DNA from: Desulfurococcaceae archaeon
GTDB taxonomy: Archaea > Thermoproteota > Thermoprotei_A > Sulfolobales > Acidilobaceae
Length of the DNA stretch: 35,035 nucleotides
Direction: 5' to 3'
NCBI GenBank assembly: GCA_020833325.1
Contig: JAJHQN010000004.1
Span: 1-35,035, forward strand
The notes under the pieces are model-generated. The model saw only the letters and a list, made by a program, of their open reading frames with translations. It ran no database searches and was not told where the DNA came from. The position numbers and the translations under genes are program-made. How positions within the stretch are numbered: position 1 is the stretch's first letter; each line of letters begins with the position of its first letter. Shown here in pieces: positions 1 through 7,090 of this stretch.

Positions 1-15
1 ACTTTTGCTTATAGT

Positions 16-1191
16 TTAACTAGCGTGGATCTCCACCACATCCCCATCTTCTAGTATGTGCTCCGCTCCAACTCTCTGACCTGGATATTTAACGCTTCTA
101 CCCCAGATTTTTGCGTATTTAAAGCCTTTTGCTAGCCTAACATGCACCATCTCAGCAACTTCTATCACCGTCGTACCTCTTTTAACTACTAGAGGATTGG
201 GATCTGGCTCCTTGTTTGGACTTTTAGTGTATACTCTTATCAAATCTAGTTTCTTAAATAAGATATCACCTAAAACTTTGAGGCCTAAGCTTTTCTCAGC
301 TGATACGGGGATTACGGGGACGTCTGCTGGAATTAGGTGTGATACCTTCTCTACGAGTTCTCCGGGCTCCTCTGCTAAGTCTATCTTGTTAACCAGGACT
401 ATGGTTGGTTTGTAAACCTTAGACGTTATTATCGCTGATTCTACATCGTCTAGTGTTACATCCCCTTCCACCTCAACTATAGCGTTGAAGATTCTATAGC
501 TGGCTAGGAGTTTTGCTAATTCATCCTCGGTAAAACCAAGGAGCCTCCCAGACCCTACGACCTTAACCCCCTCGACACCCCTACTCTTCTTAATCCTCAC
601 AACACCCTTAAGTCGTGTAACCACTATACCTCTATCCTCAAGTAGGCTCAGACTCCTTTTAACAACCTCCTCTAGCTCCCCGCAGTCAACACTAAAAACC
701 AGGATTATGGCGTCAGCGTTCCTAGCTAAGCCTAAAACCCTATTATTTAAACTACTATCAATATCAACTAGGTTTAAAGGTGGTGTGTCAACAAGCTGTA
801 TCTGTACATCCTCGTAGACAAGCATGCCGGGGACGGGGGTTTTAGTTGTATAAGGATAGGGGGAGATCTCGGGCTTCGCATTAGTAAGCTTTGCTAAGAT
901 ACTACTTTTACCAACATTAGGAGGTCCTAGTATGACAACCTGAGCTACGCCAGCCTTCTCGACGAAAAACTGTAAACCACCTCCACCAACCCTCTTCCTC
1001 TTCCTAAGCTCCAACTCCTCGCGGAGCTCCGCAAGCCTTCTCCTAGCCCATAGCATGATGTTCTCAGTACCCTTATGCTTAGGAACGCTACTAATGAACT
1101 CTTCGAGAGCTCTAATCTTCTCCTCAATAGTCCTAGCCTCACTATACTTAGCAAGCTTAGCCTTAGCCTCAGCAGGTAGGTTAGCCGGCAT
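16..1191 (-). CDS. DRG-family GTP-binding protein with TGS domain
   Basis: This 391-residue protein belongs to the DRG branch of the Obg GTPases, which associate with translating ribosomes. Visible motifs are a basic helical N-terminus (residues 1-70), G1 GPPNVGKSS near residue 88, the G3 motif DTPPL, G4 NKIDLAEE and a G5-like SAEK. The last 75 residues form a TGS domain ending in EDGDVVEIHAS. The length fits the family's usual 360-400 residues and the ATG start lies just before the conserved N-terminal helix. It is the last gene of a minus-strand run, 22 bases after the unknown gene at 1214-1798, so co-transcription is likely. The family assignment is firm; the exact ribosomal role in archaea is family knowledge only. 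Confidence 0.95.
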   Translation of the reverse strand: MPANLPAEAKAKLAKYSEARTIEEKIRALEEFISSVPKHKGTENIMLWARRRLAELREELELRKRKRVGGGGLQFFVEKAGVAQVVILGPPNVGKSSILAKLTNAKPEISPYPYTTKTPVPGMLVYEDVQIQLVDTPPLNLVDIDSSLNNRVLGLARNADAIILVFSVDCGELEEVVKRSLSLLEDRGIVVTRLKGVVRIKKSRGVEGVKVVGSGRLLGFTEDELAKLLASYRIFNAIVEVEGDVTLDDVESAIITSKVYKPTIVLVNKIDLAEEPGELVEKVSHLIPADVPVIPVSAEKSLGLKVLGDILFKKLDLIRVYTKSPNKEPDPNPLVVKRGTTVIEVAEMVHVRLAKGFKYAKIWGRSVKYPGQRVGAEHILEDGDVVEIHAS

Positions 1192-1213
1192 TAGGCTTAA
1201 GCCCCACTACTCT

Positions 1214-1798
1214 CTATTCACCCAAGCCCTTAAATGAAATCCCACACCTCCTAACAACCTCTACTAGGCTAGATGAGAACATACTATCGGCTCTAGAGAG
1301 GTAACCCAAAACCCTATCCTCTATAAATCCCCCCTTAAACCTAACATTTAACCACATACGCTCACCTAGGGGTTTAAGAGAGCCTATTCCTAACAACCCT
1401 CTAGCTATGATCTTAGCTATCTCAACCTCATCTACAACCATAGAGTTTACACGAGACTCCCAGGCTTTCTCCACAACCCTATAAGGTACTATTAACGATG
1501 CCACCCTTAATAGCGAGAGGGGGACACCCCTCCTGCTCTCACCTAGAGGAGCTACTATGTTAGCGATCTCAGCCAGCTCTCTAACTTGATCTTCAACGTT
1601 AACTTCGAAGTTAAGCGTACAACCTGTAGGTTCTCTACTAAGATCTCTAGCATTCCTAATTAGTAAAACTCTCCTATAGGGGGTACTAAGCTTGTTCCAG
1701 AAGTAAGCATCTAGCCCGAGTAGCTTTCCTGAAGCTTCTACTAGGTTATATGGTATGGAGAGCTCCACTTCCATAGACTGAGACCTCGCGTCCCCCAT
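1214..1798 (-). CDS. Hypothetical protein, 194 aa
   Basis: I do not recognise this family. The protein is soluble in appearance, with no signal peptide or membrane segment, and is rich in alternating hydrophobic and charged residues typical of a compact alpha/beta fold. It starts with ATG only 5 bases after the stop of the DUF1028 gene upstream and ends 22 bases before the DRG GTPase, so it sits inside a tight minus-strand operon. Sandwiching beside a translation GTPase hints at a housekeeping role, but that is inference from position. The base usage matches its neighbours, arguing against recent transfer. Confidence 0.75.
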   Translation of the reverse strand: MGDARSQSMEVELSIPYNLVEASGKLLGLDAYFWNKLSTPYRRVLLIRNARDLSREPTGCTLNFEVNVEDQVRELAEIANIVAPLGESRRGVPLSLLRVASLIVPYRVVEKAWESRVNSMVVDEVEIAKIIARGLLGIGSLKPLGERMWLNVRFKGGFIEDRVLGYLSRADSMFSSSLVEVVRRCGISFKGLGE

Positions 1799-1803
1799 TC
1801 TGG

Positions 1804-2682
1804 CTATTGATGCGTGCTCTCCCTAGCTTGTTCTAAGAGGAACCTATATACTGTACCCCATAGCTTCCCATCTCTCCTAATCTTATTCTCAAAGTTGTTT
1901 ACAGCCATCCAGGCCTCTAAGGCCTCTGTGGTTTCAGGGTTTAATACTCCCGTCACGGGCCCCTTATAATATCCTAGTTTTGCTAGCGCTTTTTGCACCT
2001 CCTCAGCTACGTCTGAGAGTTCAACCACATCGTTGGGGTCCTCTCTTGTTAACACAGATATCTCCCATATCCTGAAGAGCCTCTCAAGCTCCCTTACCGG
2101 GTCTGGGTGGTCGTCAACCCTTAGATCCACGTATTTACCAACCCCCTCCTCGCAACCTCCATAGCCTCCACAGGGTCTAACCACTATTACTGCTGCACTC
2201 TGCTTACCCCTCCTATCCCCCCCAGCTCTATCGCCAGCTATGAGCGATGCTAGGATCTTATCCACAAGCTCCCCCTTAGTGTTCTCAAAAGCTCTAGACA
2301 TCTCCTCTAAGACCTGAGGACCGGCTAGGATGTTACCTAGGACTACATAGCCTTCGCCCACTATATGTCCAGCAAAACCTATACACTCCCTCCCTGTAAA
2401 CGCGTAAGCCTCACCTCTAGCGTTAACAACACCAACCTGCCTTAACTCCCTCCTAGGATCGCCTTGGAGCACAGCGTCCACAGCCCTCCTAGGGCTGAAA
2501 CCATGCTCTAGCAAACTCAATATCAAAGGCCCAAACTTAACATTAGCCCAGGATTGCGTAACAACACCGCCGACGCCAAGCTTAACCCAGGGAACTATAC
2601 TGCCAGCCGCGATAAACTTAGATGCAACACCAACACCAATATCCCCCCTCTCGACATCAACAGCTACAATAGAGTAGGTCAA
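1804..2682 (-). CDS. DUF1028 protein (Ntn-hydrolase-like) with C-terminal peptidoglycan-binding-like domain
   Basis: Residues 1-215 match the DUF1028 family: an N-terminal TYSIVAVD strand, GVGVASKF, and the signature VVTQSWAN near residue 42. The family is predicted to share the Ntn-hydrolase fold and has no established reaction. Residues 225-290 (LAKLGYYKGPVTG, then ALEAW) look like the small putative peptidoglycan-binding domain that often follows DUF1028, odd in an archaeon without peptidoglycan, so it may bind another polymer or simply be structural. The start is TTG at 2682; a TATA-like minus-strand element (TTTTTAAGCTTTAGG) lies about 30-40 bases upstream. It heads the 16-2682 operon. 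Confidence 0.9.
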   Translation of the reverse strand: MTYSIVAVDVERGDIGVGVASKFIAAGSIVPWVKLGVGGVVTQSWANVKFGPLILSLLEHGFSPRRAVDAVLQGDPRRELRQVGVVNARGEAYAFTGRECIGFAGHIVGEGYVVLGNILAGPQVLEEMSRAFENTKGELVDKILASLIAGDRAGGDRRGKQSAAVIVVRPCGGYGGCEEGVGKYVDLRVDDHPDPVRELERLFRIWEISVLTREDPNDVVELSDVAEEVQKALAKLGYYKGPVTGVLNPETTEALEAWMAVNNFENKIRRDGKLWGTVYRFLLEQARESTHQ

Positions 2683-2856
2683 CCGAGAAGCACCACTTAG
2701 GAGTCCAAATCCTAAAGCTTAAAAATAACACAATCTAAAACCAGAACATACCTGAAGCTCCAAAGCTTAACACCCATACACTAACTTAAAGATAATCACA
2801 TCCAATCATAGATATCTAAATTCAATCATAAAACTGCAACAGCCTAGGGATATGCG

Positions 2857-2910
2857 GTGCTCGTAGAAGGGGGCTAAACCCCGAGCGGGTTTGAATCCCG
2901 CAATCTCCAA
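2857..2910 (+). other. Structured RNA-like segment with a T-arm look-alike
   Basis: Two adjacent inverted repeats lie here. The first is GCTC...GAGC enclosing GGGG-CTAAA-CCCC with an asymmetric bulge. The second is GCGGG-TTTGAAT-CCCGC, which has the layout of a tRNA T-arm except that the near-invariant C56 is T. No matching 7-bp acceptor strand or 5+7+5 anticodon arm can be drawn, so it is not a normal tRNA. It sits 8-30 bases upstream of a solo transposon-end hairpin on the same strand and may be part of that element's RNA scaffold, a decayed tRNA, or a split-tRNA 3' half. Confidence 0.4.
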
Positions 2911-2918
2911 GTCCTTGA

Positions 2919-2961
2919 TATTCAAGCTTAGCAAAGCTCGCCTTTAAAGGCAGGGAGGGGT
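2919..2961 (+). repeat. Solo hairpin element, copy 1 (IS200/IS605-type right-end-like)
   Basis: The element begins TATTCAAGCTTAGCAAA, followed by CTCG and the perfect palindrome GCCTTTAAAGGC (2940-2951), then AGGGAGGGGTC. Over 33 bases (2919-2951) it differs at only two positions from the minus-strand copy near 10322-10354. The layout of a CTCGCC...GGC(G)GGG hairpin ending in GGTC is typical of archaeal IS200/IS605 right ends and TnpB guide-RNA 3' ends; no transposase gene lies beside it. Confidence 0.6.
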
Positions 2962-3044
2962 CGTTTCAATTAAGCCTCATCACAGCTCCATCTTATAACA
3001 TGCTCCCTAGGATTTAGAACCTAACGCTCCAAATATCATGTGAT

Positions 3045-3085
3045 ACCCTCAACCGCCCTCTTGGAAGGCGTGGTTTACTAAACTA
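3045..3085 (-). repeat. Solo hairpin element, diverged copy 2
   Basis: On the minus strand this reads TTTAGTAAACCACGCCTT, a 5-base loop, then AGGGCGG and GAGGGTATCA. It aligns along its length with copies 1 and 3 (CTTAGCAAACCTCGCCTT, then GGCGGGG) but with several changes. The 6-bp hairpin at 3054-3070 begins about 10 bases past the stop of the minus-strand gene at 3078, and could also act as a 3' end structure for that gene. Confidence 0.4.
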
Positions 3086-3458
3086 TATCATCTGGTATGA
3101 AGGGGGGCTTTGACTCTAGGTTAACTAGTGGAACTCCTATCCAGCCAGGTTTAGTTCTATCTGTAATCTCCACCTTCTCCCCCATCTCGTCAACCTTAAT
3201 TAACAAATACTTAGCCTTTGAAGCCTCCAATCCGTCGTCCTCCGAGACGTGGTAGTAGATAACCGGGATTCCGTAAAGCTTGTAGAAGTCCTTGTATATT
3301 GTTTGAATAGCGTAGACAACCTTACCCCTATACCTAAACCTGTAGATGGGCATAACAACCATCATGTGAGCAGCGCTCGAAGCAAGCCTAGCAAGATCCC
3401 CTAAACTTGAAACTCTCACAGCAACAGCCACTTCAGCCTCGCCCGACACGTTAATCAA
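3078..3458 (-). CDS. Hypothetical protein, 126 aa
   Basis: I do not recognise the family. The protein has no signal peptide; residues 33-60 (YRFRYRGKVVYAIQTIYKDF) suggest a beta-rich, Tyr-rich core, and the C-terminus is Pro-rich. The ATG start at 3458 is about 27-30 bases from a TTTTAAAG box on the minus strand (3484-3491), the normal distance for a leaderless crenarchaeal transcript. That box is shared with the divergent tRNA-Leu gene. Its stop codon lies inside a diverged copy of the dispersed hairpin family. Coding is likely from the promoter spacing and regular base use, but function is unknown. Confidence 0.7.
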   Translation of the reverse strand: MINVSGEAEVAVAVRVSSLGDLARLASSAAHMMVVMPIYRFRYRGKVVYAIQTIYKDFYKLYGIPVIYYHVSEDDGLEASKAKYLLIKVDEMGEKVEITDRTKPGWIGVPLVNLESKPPFIPDDIV

Positions 3459-3483
3459 CCTACCCTAAGGTATGAAAGGAGAG

Positions 3484-3491
3484 CTTTAAAA
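3484..3491. promoter_or_regulatory. TATA box apparently shared by tRNA-Leu and the divergent hypothetical gene
   Basis: The sequence CTTTAAAA reads as a TATA box on both strands. It lies about 35 bases before the tRNA 5' end (3523) on the plus strand and about 28 bases before the ATG at 3458 on the minus strand. Both distances fit archaeal TBP/TFB promoters. No other AT-rich box is available in this short gap, so one box may serve both directions. Confidence 0.5.
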
Positions 3492-3522
3492 CCCCCCATC
3501 ACAAATACATAGGTTAAGTGGA

Positions 3523-3610
3523 GCGGGGGTGCCCGAGCCTGGTCAAAGGGGTCGGGCTGAGGACCCGATGGCGTAGGCCTGCGTGGGTTCAAATCCCACC
3601 CCCCGCACCA
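3523..3610 (+). tRNA. tRNA-Leu (GAG anticodon), CCA encoded
   Basis: A complete class II cloverleaf can be drawn: acceptor GCGGGGG pairing with CCCCCGC, discriminator A at 3607 and encoded CCA at 3608-3610; D-stem CCC/GGG; anticodon stem TCGGG/CCCGA with loop CTGAGGA, giving anticodon GAG; a long variable arm; and T-arm GTGGG-TTCAAAT-CCCAC. The long variable arm and GAG anticodon identify leucine. There is no intron. The gene is followed by a 1.15 kb gene-free region and two genes of unknown function, so the tRNA could have served as an integration site, although no 3'-end duplicate was found. Confidence 0.95.
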
Positions 3611-4765
3611 AACACCACTCCCAGCTAGGCCACCATCAAACCCGAGTTACCAGCTGGCACTAACCTTAGAAATTCTAATGTAGGGTTGACGACTCAAAAT
3701 AATCATTGAGTATCACGAGGGACCCTAAACCTCAAGAGCTTCAAACCATAGCTAAAAACCCTCGATGTTAGAGCTCCAAAGACTGTTAGCCATGTTGAGG
3801 GGTTACTATGAGCTTAGATAGCGGGGGTTACTTTAGCCTATCTAGCTCTAAAACCCCCACTCCAACGGCTTGACTTCACCCTCTAAACACGTTGTAGCTT
3901 TAGAAGGTTGAGCTAGGAGCTCCTGAAACCAGCAATACACGGTTTTGAAGTTTAGAGCTTGCTAGGGGTTACCTCTATGGTAGCGGTAGCTCTTATCACT
4001 CCAGCCTACCTAGTAGAACCCTTATAATCCTCAAGAGTCTAAGGGAGGATGCTAGGTTAGAGGTGGCTTTTTACTATTGGAATCCTTCGATTAGAGTTTA
4101 CAAACCCCATAACAGCCAGCCAAGGCCTTTGTCAATGCCTAAGGTAACATGAAGGCCTCCCTTGGAATCTCTAAAGGTAACCTCCAACCAATGACCGCAC
4201 GCCATTCCATGAGCTCTAGGCAACCTTGCGAGGGAAGCCCCTAAGCTAGTGTGCTCTAAAGCTTAAAACATGGACGTGAGGGTTACTTAAAACAATATGG
4301 GCTTAAGGGCTAGCAGGCTAGGGTAACCTCCATGCCGGAGCTCCTATTAGCGTGCCTAAGACTCTAAGACGTGTTGCTAGGTACCTTGTCATGCTATTAA
4401 AGTAACCCTCACCATTGAGGTTGAGGCTAGAGCTCTAGAGATTAGAAGGACTGGGAGCTTAAACTGGGAGCTCCGAGGCAGAGCTGAGCAAGCTCCAAGT
4501 GGAAACCCTAGAGCTCGTATCCTTGATGCTCAGGGCTGGTTAAGTTGAGCTATGCATGTTCCCTGCAAGCGTATGGAGGCTTTTAGTAGAGAACACTGGG
4601 GAAACTAAGAGAGCTGAGGGAGATGATTTAAGGAAGCCTTGAAGCTCTCCACCTCCTAAATCTCCAAACCTTGGCTTCTAACACTTAAACACGGCTAAGT
4701 CTTCCCATTGAAAATCTAACGTTTATAAGCTACAAGTGTCGGAGTAGGGTCTGTGGGTGTAGTTC
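3611..4765. other. 1.15 kb gene-free region with a repeated GRGGGTTACYT motif
   Basis: No convincing coding frame exists on either strand; stops are frequent in all six frames. At least seven copies of a motif close to GRGGGTTACYT occur within 616 bases, in both orientations: 3797-3807(+), 3823-3834(+), 3963-3974(+), 4173-4185(-), 4276-4288(+), 4320-4331(-) and 4399-4412(-). The 4276 and 4399 copies share the 13-mer GTGAGGGTTACTT. Copy 2 sits in the loop of an 11-bp inverted repeat (AGCTTAGATAG with CTATCTAGCT, 3811-3851). A 10-bp direct repeat ACTGGGAGCT occurs at 4450 and 4463. Function is unknown; an origin, protein-binding array or unrecognised RNA are options. Confidence 0.7.
4722..4729 (+). 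promoter_or_regulatory. TATA box of the 4766 gene
   Basis: TTTATAAG lies about 40 bases before the ATG at 4766. It is the clearest TATA element in the right part of the gene-free region and implies a leader of roughly 12-18 bases. Confidence 0.5.
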
Positions 4766-5569
4766 ATGCCTTCACACGATGTCCATAGGATCTGTGGTTC
4801 TTCAATAGGCCTTCCCAATCATGTTATTGGATTCATTGATAAGCTTATTGATGATGAGAGGAGATGCGGTGTTCACGATATTGGGCTGGAGGTTCTATCT
4901 GTGATGTTGAGCAAGAGGCTTAATATAGGGGTCGCTCTTGATCATGGACTTTCAGCTTTCATGGAATGCCTTAAAGATTACGGGGCGCTCGACGAGATTC
5001 ACCTGAATGCTGCTGCACTACACTTCCTTCTAGACTGTGTGGATAGGAACATGCCTTATTTTGGAACACAAAGGGCAAGAGAGGAGCCGGAGGCATTCCT
5101 ATACTATTGTGCCGAAAAGCTTGAGGAGAAGTGGAGGACGCAGATGTACAGGTACTTTTATTTCAATGCTGAGATGGTTGAGCCGTATATAGAGGATATG
5201 GTCAGGCGGATTAGATCCCTCATAGAAAAACATAAGGGTGTACTCGCGGAGTGCGTCGACATGGTAGCATACGAGAGAGGGGTGAAAGCTAGAATAGGAG
5301 GTGGCGTGGAAGCATTGAAATGGGTTGAAAGAGGGTGGGGTAGCATAGTTGAGATGCTTAAACAGCTGTGCGTGAAAAGGAACGTAAAGCAGGTACTCTA
5401 CGTAAACTGGCAACCTCTACCAGTTGTAGCAGCCGCTAGAAAGGTTGAAAGCCTGCTAAGGAAGGGTGAAACAGTAACCATAATGACCGAGGATGGAGGA
5501 GTTGTGATAACAGCGGGTAGCCTTGAGGAGCTTAGAAATAAGATTACCCAGCTCTTAGACAAAGGTTGA
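4766..5569 (+). CDS. Hypothetical protein, 267 aa, with His/Asp-rich N-terminal region
   Basis: I do not recognise the family with confidence. The N-terminal 125 residues are helical and carry spaced His/Asp pairs (SHDVHR at 3-8, GVHDIG near 37, ALDHG near 57, ALHFLLD near 87), an arrangement resembling metal-binding HD-type phosphohydrolase folds. The C-terminal 60 residues look beta-rich (VKQVLYVNW, TVTIMTEDGG). An in-frame stop directly upstream (4760) fixes the ATG start, and a TATA box lies 40 bases upstream. It is isolated between the gene-free region and a convergent membrane-protein gene, 21 bases apart. Base use is less purine-biased than in neighbouring operons, consistent with an accessory gene. 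The HD reading is inference only. Confidence 0.7.
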   Translation: MPSHDVHRICGSSIGLPNHVIGFIDKLIDDERRCGVHDIGLEVLSVMLSKRLNIGVALDHGLSAFMECLKDYGALDEIHLNAAALHFLLDCVDRNMPYFGTQRAREEPEAFLYYCAEKLEEKWRTQMYRYFYFNAEMVEPYIEDMVRRIRSLIEKHKGVLAECVDMVAYERGVKARIGGGVEALKWVERGWGSIVEMLKQLCVKRNVKQVLYVNWQPLPVVAAARKVESLLRKGETVTIMTEDGGVVITAGSLEELRNKITQLLDKG

Positions 5570-5590
5570 GCCTACAGGCCTATGGAGCCT

Positions 5591-6199
5591 CTAAGCTATC
5601 AAGTCACTTTCTAAAGTGTGATGGATACCCCACACCCTCTTAATGGCTTCAACGAACTCCATAGCCGGCTTCATACCGTAGAAGTACGTGCACACAGTAT
5701 TAGATGGACTCTTAACACAAACTATAAAGATAGCCAATCTTTCAAATTTAACGAACCTTAGGGTAACTCTTGTCACTTCATGCCTGGTAATTCTGCGATC
5801 TCCACCGGCAAGAGGCCCTCCTCTAACAACCAACATGTCCTCATATAATAAGACCTCTATGGGGCCCCTAAGGGTTATTAGGAGAAACACCAATACGGGG
5901 ATCAATGGCACCAAGGGGATAAGGATTGTCTCCTCACCGCACTCTACACTAACACCCCCTGCTGAAGCCTTACAGGATAGCAAAGACATATTACAACGTG
6001 CGTACTCTAGCTTGCATAACTCCTCGCATTCCCTCCAACAATCCACACGCGCATAGTAGTAGAAGGAAAATGCTATTGGAAGGAATATGATCGAGGATAG
6101 TATTAGGCCAACCAGGTTAGCTGTAAACGTAGACCTATCAGAGTATATGGGGGGCCCATAGGCGATCCTAGAGCTCAACCAGCACCCCCAGGTCTCCAA
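5591..6199 (-). CDS. Two-helix membrane protein with Cys-rich loop and cytoplasmic beta domain
   Basis: The protein has two clear membrane segments (about residues 27-48 and 91-109). Between them is a loop with about seven cysteines (CWRECEELC, RCNMSLLSCK), probably outside the cell and disulfide-linked. Residues 115-195 form a beta-rich region (VLLYEDMLVVRGG, VTRVTLRFV) reminiscent of bacterial PH-like domains, then a helix. The marked TTG at 6199 lies very close to the TATA box (minus-strand CATTTATAAAGG, near 6215-6225); the in-frame TTG at 6178 would give a more normal leader. A decayed copy of its 3' half lies directly upstream (6287-6545), so the gene family was once duplicated here. 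Function unknown. Confidence 0.7.
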   Translation of the reverse strand: METWGCWLSSRIAYGPPIYSDRSTFTANLVGLILSSIIFLPIAFSFYYYARVDCWRECEELCKLEYARCNMSLLSCKASAGGVSVECGEETILIPLVPLIPVLVFLLITLRGPIEVLLYEDMLVVRGGPLAGGDRRITRHEVTRVTLRFVKFERLAIFIVCVKSPSNTVCTYFYGMKPAMEFVEAIKRVWGIHHTLESDLIA

Positions 6200-6286
6200 C
6201 TCTCCGCTATGAACCTTTATAAATGCATTGTATCAACCCAGCACATCTACGTCTTAAACCCAGCTCCTACACGAAATCTACAAGGG

Positions 6287-6545
6287 TTACATCTCGTAGC
6301 CACCTAGCATGTAGGATTTAGGTGTACCCCACGTCCTCTCAATAGCATCTGCGAGCTTCCCCGCTCCCTTCCTAACATAGAATGCGCACGTGCTCCTAGA
6401 GGGCCCCTCAACGCAAACCTTATATCCTGAGGTGTATGTGCACGCCCCCCATTATGCAATGGTTATAACGGCTAGTGGAGTCTTGGCAACCTACTTCACT
6501 ATAACCATAACAGCTTACACCCTGCTACCTTCTACCTGTCTTCCG
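6287..6545 (-). pseudogene. Decayed paralogue of the 5591-6199 membrane protein
   Basis: Minus-strand translation ending at TAA (6287-6289) gives VCVEGPSRSTCAFYV, then LADAIERTWGTPKSY. This parallels the end of the intact neighbour: VCVKSPSNTVCTYFYG, then FVEAIKRVWGIHHTL. Upstream in the same frame are stops at 6452-6454, 6491-6493 and 6515-6517, and no start codon precedes the conserved part. The segment 6455-6545 (for example AVMVIVK and LAVITIA) still resembles the strands before that region, with an insertion relative to the intact gene. The N-terminal membrane helices are not recognisable. Confidence 0.75.
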
Positions 6546-6592
6546 AGCTCTTTTAGGGTTTTAGGTTTAGCCGGAGCTGGTATGCGGGGTGT

Positions 6593-7033
6593 GTGGTTTT
6601 GGTTCACGAGGAGGATTTCGAGTTTTTCGAGGAGGGTATTCCTGGTCATGGTAGTGTTGGTGGCCCGTTGAGGGTTTTACAGAGGTTTTTAAGGGATAAT
6701 GGTTTCTCTTTCGAGGCTGAGGGTGATGTTACGAGGGTTCATGTTGGTGGTGCTCTGGTTGAGGTTAGGGACGAGCCTAGTGTTGGTTTAGCTGTTCTGG
6801 CTAGCCTTCCTCTACCCTATGGTTCTAGTGATGTGGGTTTCCATGTGAGAGCTGCTATCGCGTTTTCATCCATAGTTGCTATGTTGGGGAGGCCTGTAGG
6901 CTACGAGGTTGATTCCAGTATTGAAGGGTACCCTATTCTAAGAGCTCGTATAGTGTTCAACGATGTCGAGGACCTGGTTTCAAGCCTGGTGAGGGCCCTC
7001 TCGGAGTCTAGGAGGTTGTTTGGAGAGTTTTGA
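6593..7033 (+). CDS. Hypothetical protein, 146 aa
   Basis: A small acidic protein with no membrane segment. The N-terminus (VHEEDFEFFEEG) is strongly acidic. The middle and C-terminal parts alternate strands and helices, ending in a helix VEDLVSSLVRALSESRR. I do not recognise a family. Translation probably begins at GTG 6593, with a TTTTAGGTTT box about 30 bases upstream; a TTG two codons later is an alternative. It precedes the malic enzyme gene by 57 bases on the same strand and may be co-transcribed. Its codon usage is purine-rich like the neighbouring housekeeping genes, supporting real coding. Confidence 0.7.
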   Translation: MVLVHEEDFEFFEEGIPGHGSVGGPLRVLQRFLRDNGFSFEAEGDVTRVHVGGALVEVRDEPSVGLAVLASLPLPYGSSDVGFHVRAAIAFSSIVAMLGRPVGYEVDSSIEGYPILRARIVFNDVEDLVSSLVRALSESRRLFGEF

Positions 7034-7090
7034 TCCCACAGTTAACAATCTATACAGTCTTCATGCTAATTAATTAATCTCGGTTAACAC

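Noticed and set aside
2857-2930. A complete tRNA gene
   Set aside because: Only the T-arm pattern is present; no 7-bp acceptor partner, D-arm or 5+7+5 anticodon arm can be built, and position 56 is T.
2978-2984. Box C of a C/D sRNA on the minus strand (GTGATGA)
   Set aside because: No box D (CTGA) or C'/D' pair at usable spacing follows it.
4495-4615. Origin recognition boxes (CTCCAAGTGGAAAC and CACTGGGGAAAC)
   Set aside because: Both carry insertions relative to the usual core and lack the following G-string; no cdc6/orc1 gene is nearby. Kept only as a weak hint.
4766-4890. HDIG-type cyclic-di-nucleotide phosphodiesterase, from the string VHDIG
   Set aside because: The remaining HD-GYP/HDIG motifs are not in the expected order; the match is probably coincidental.
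6390-6671. Plus-strand open frame of 93 codons
   Set aside because: It runs antisense to the pseudogene at 6287-6545 and into the 6593 gene in another frame, and its start has no promoter logic.
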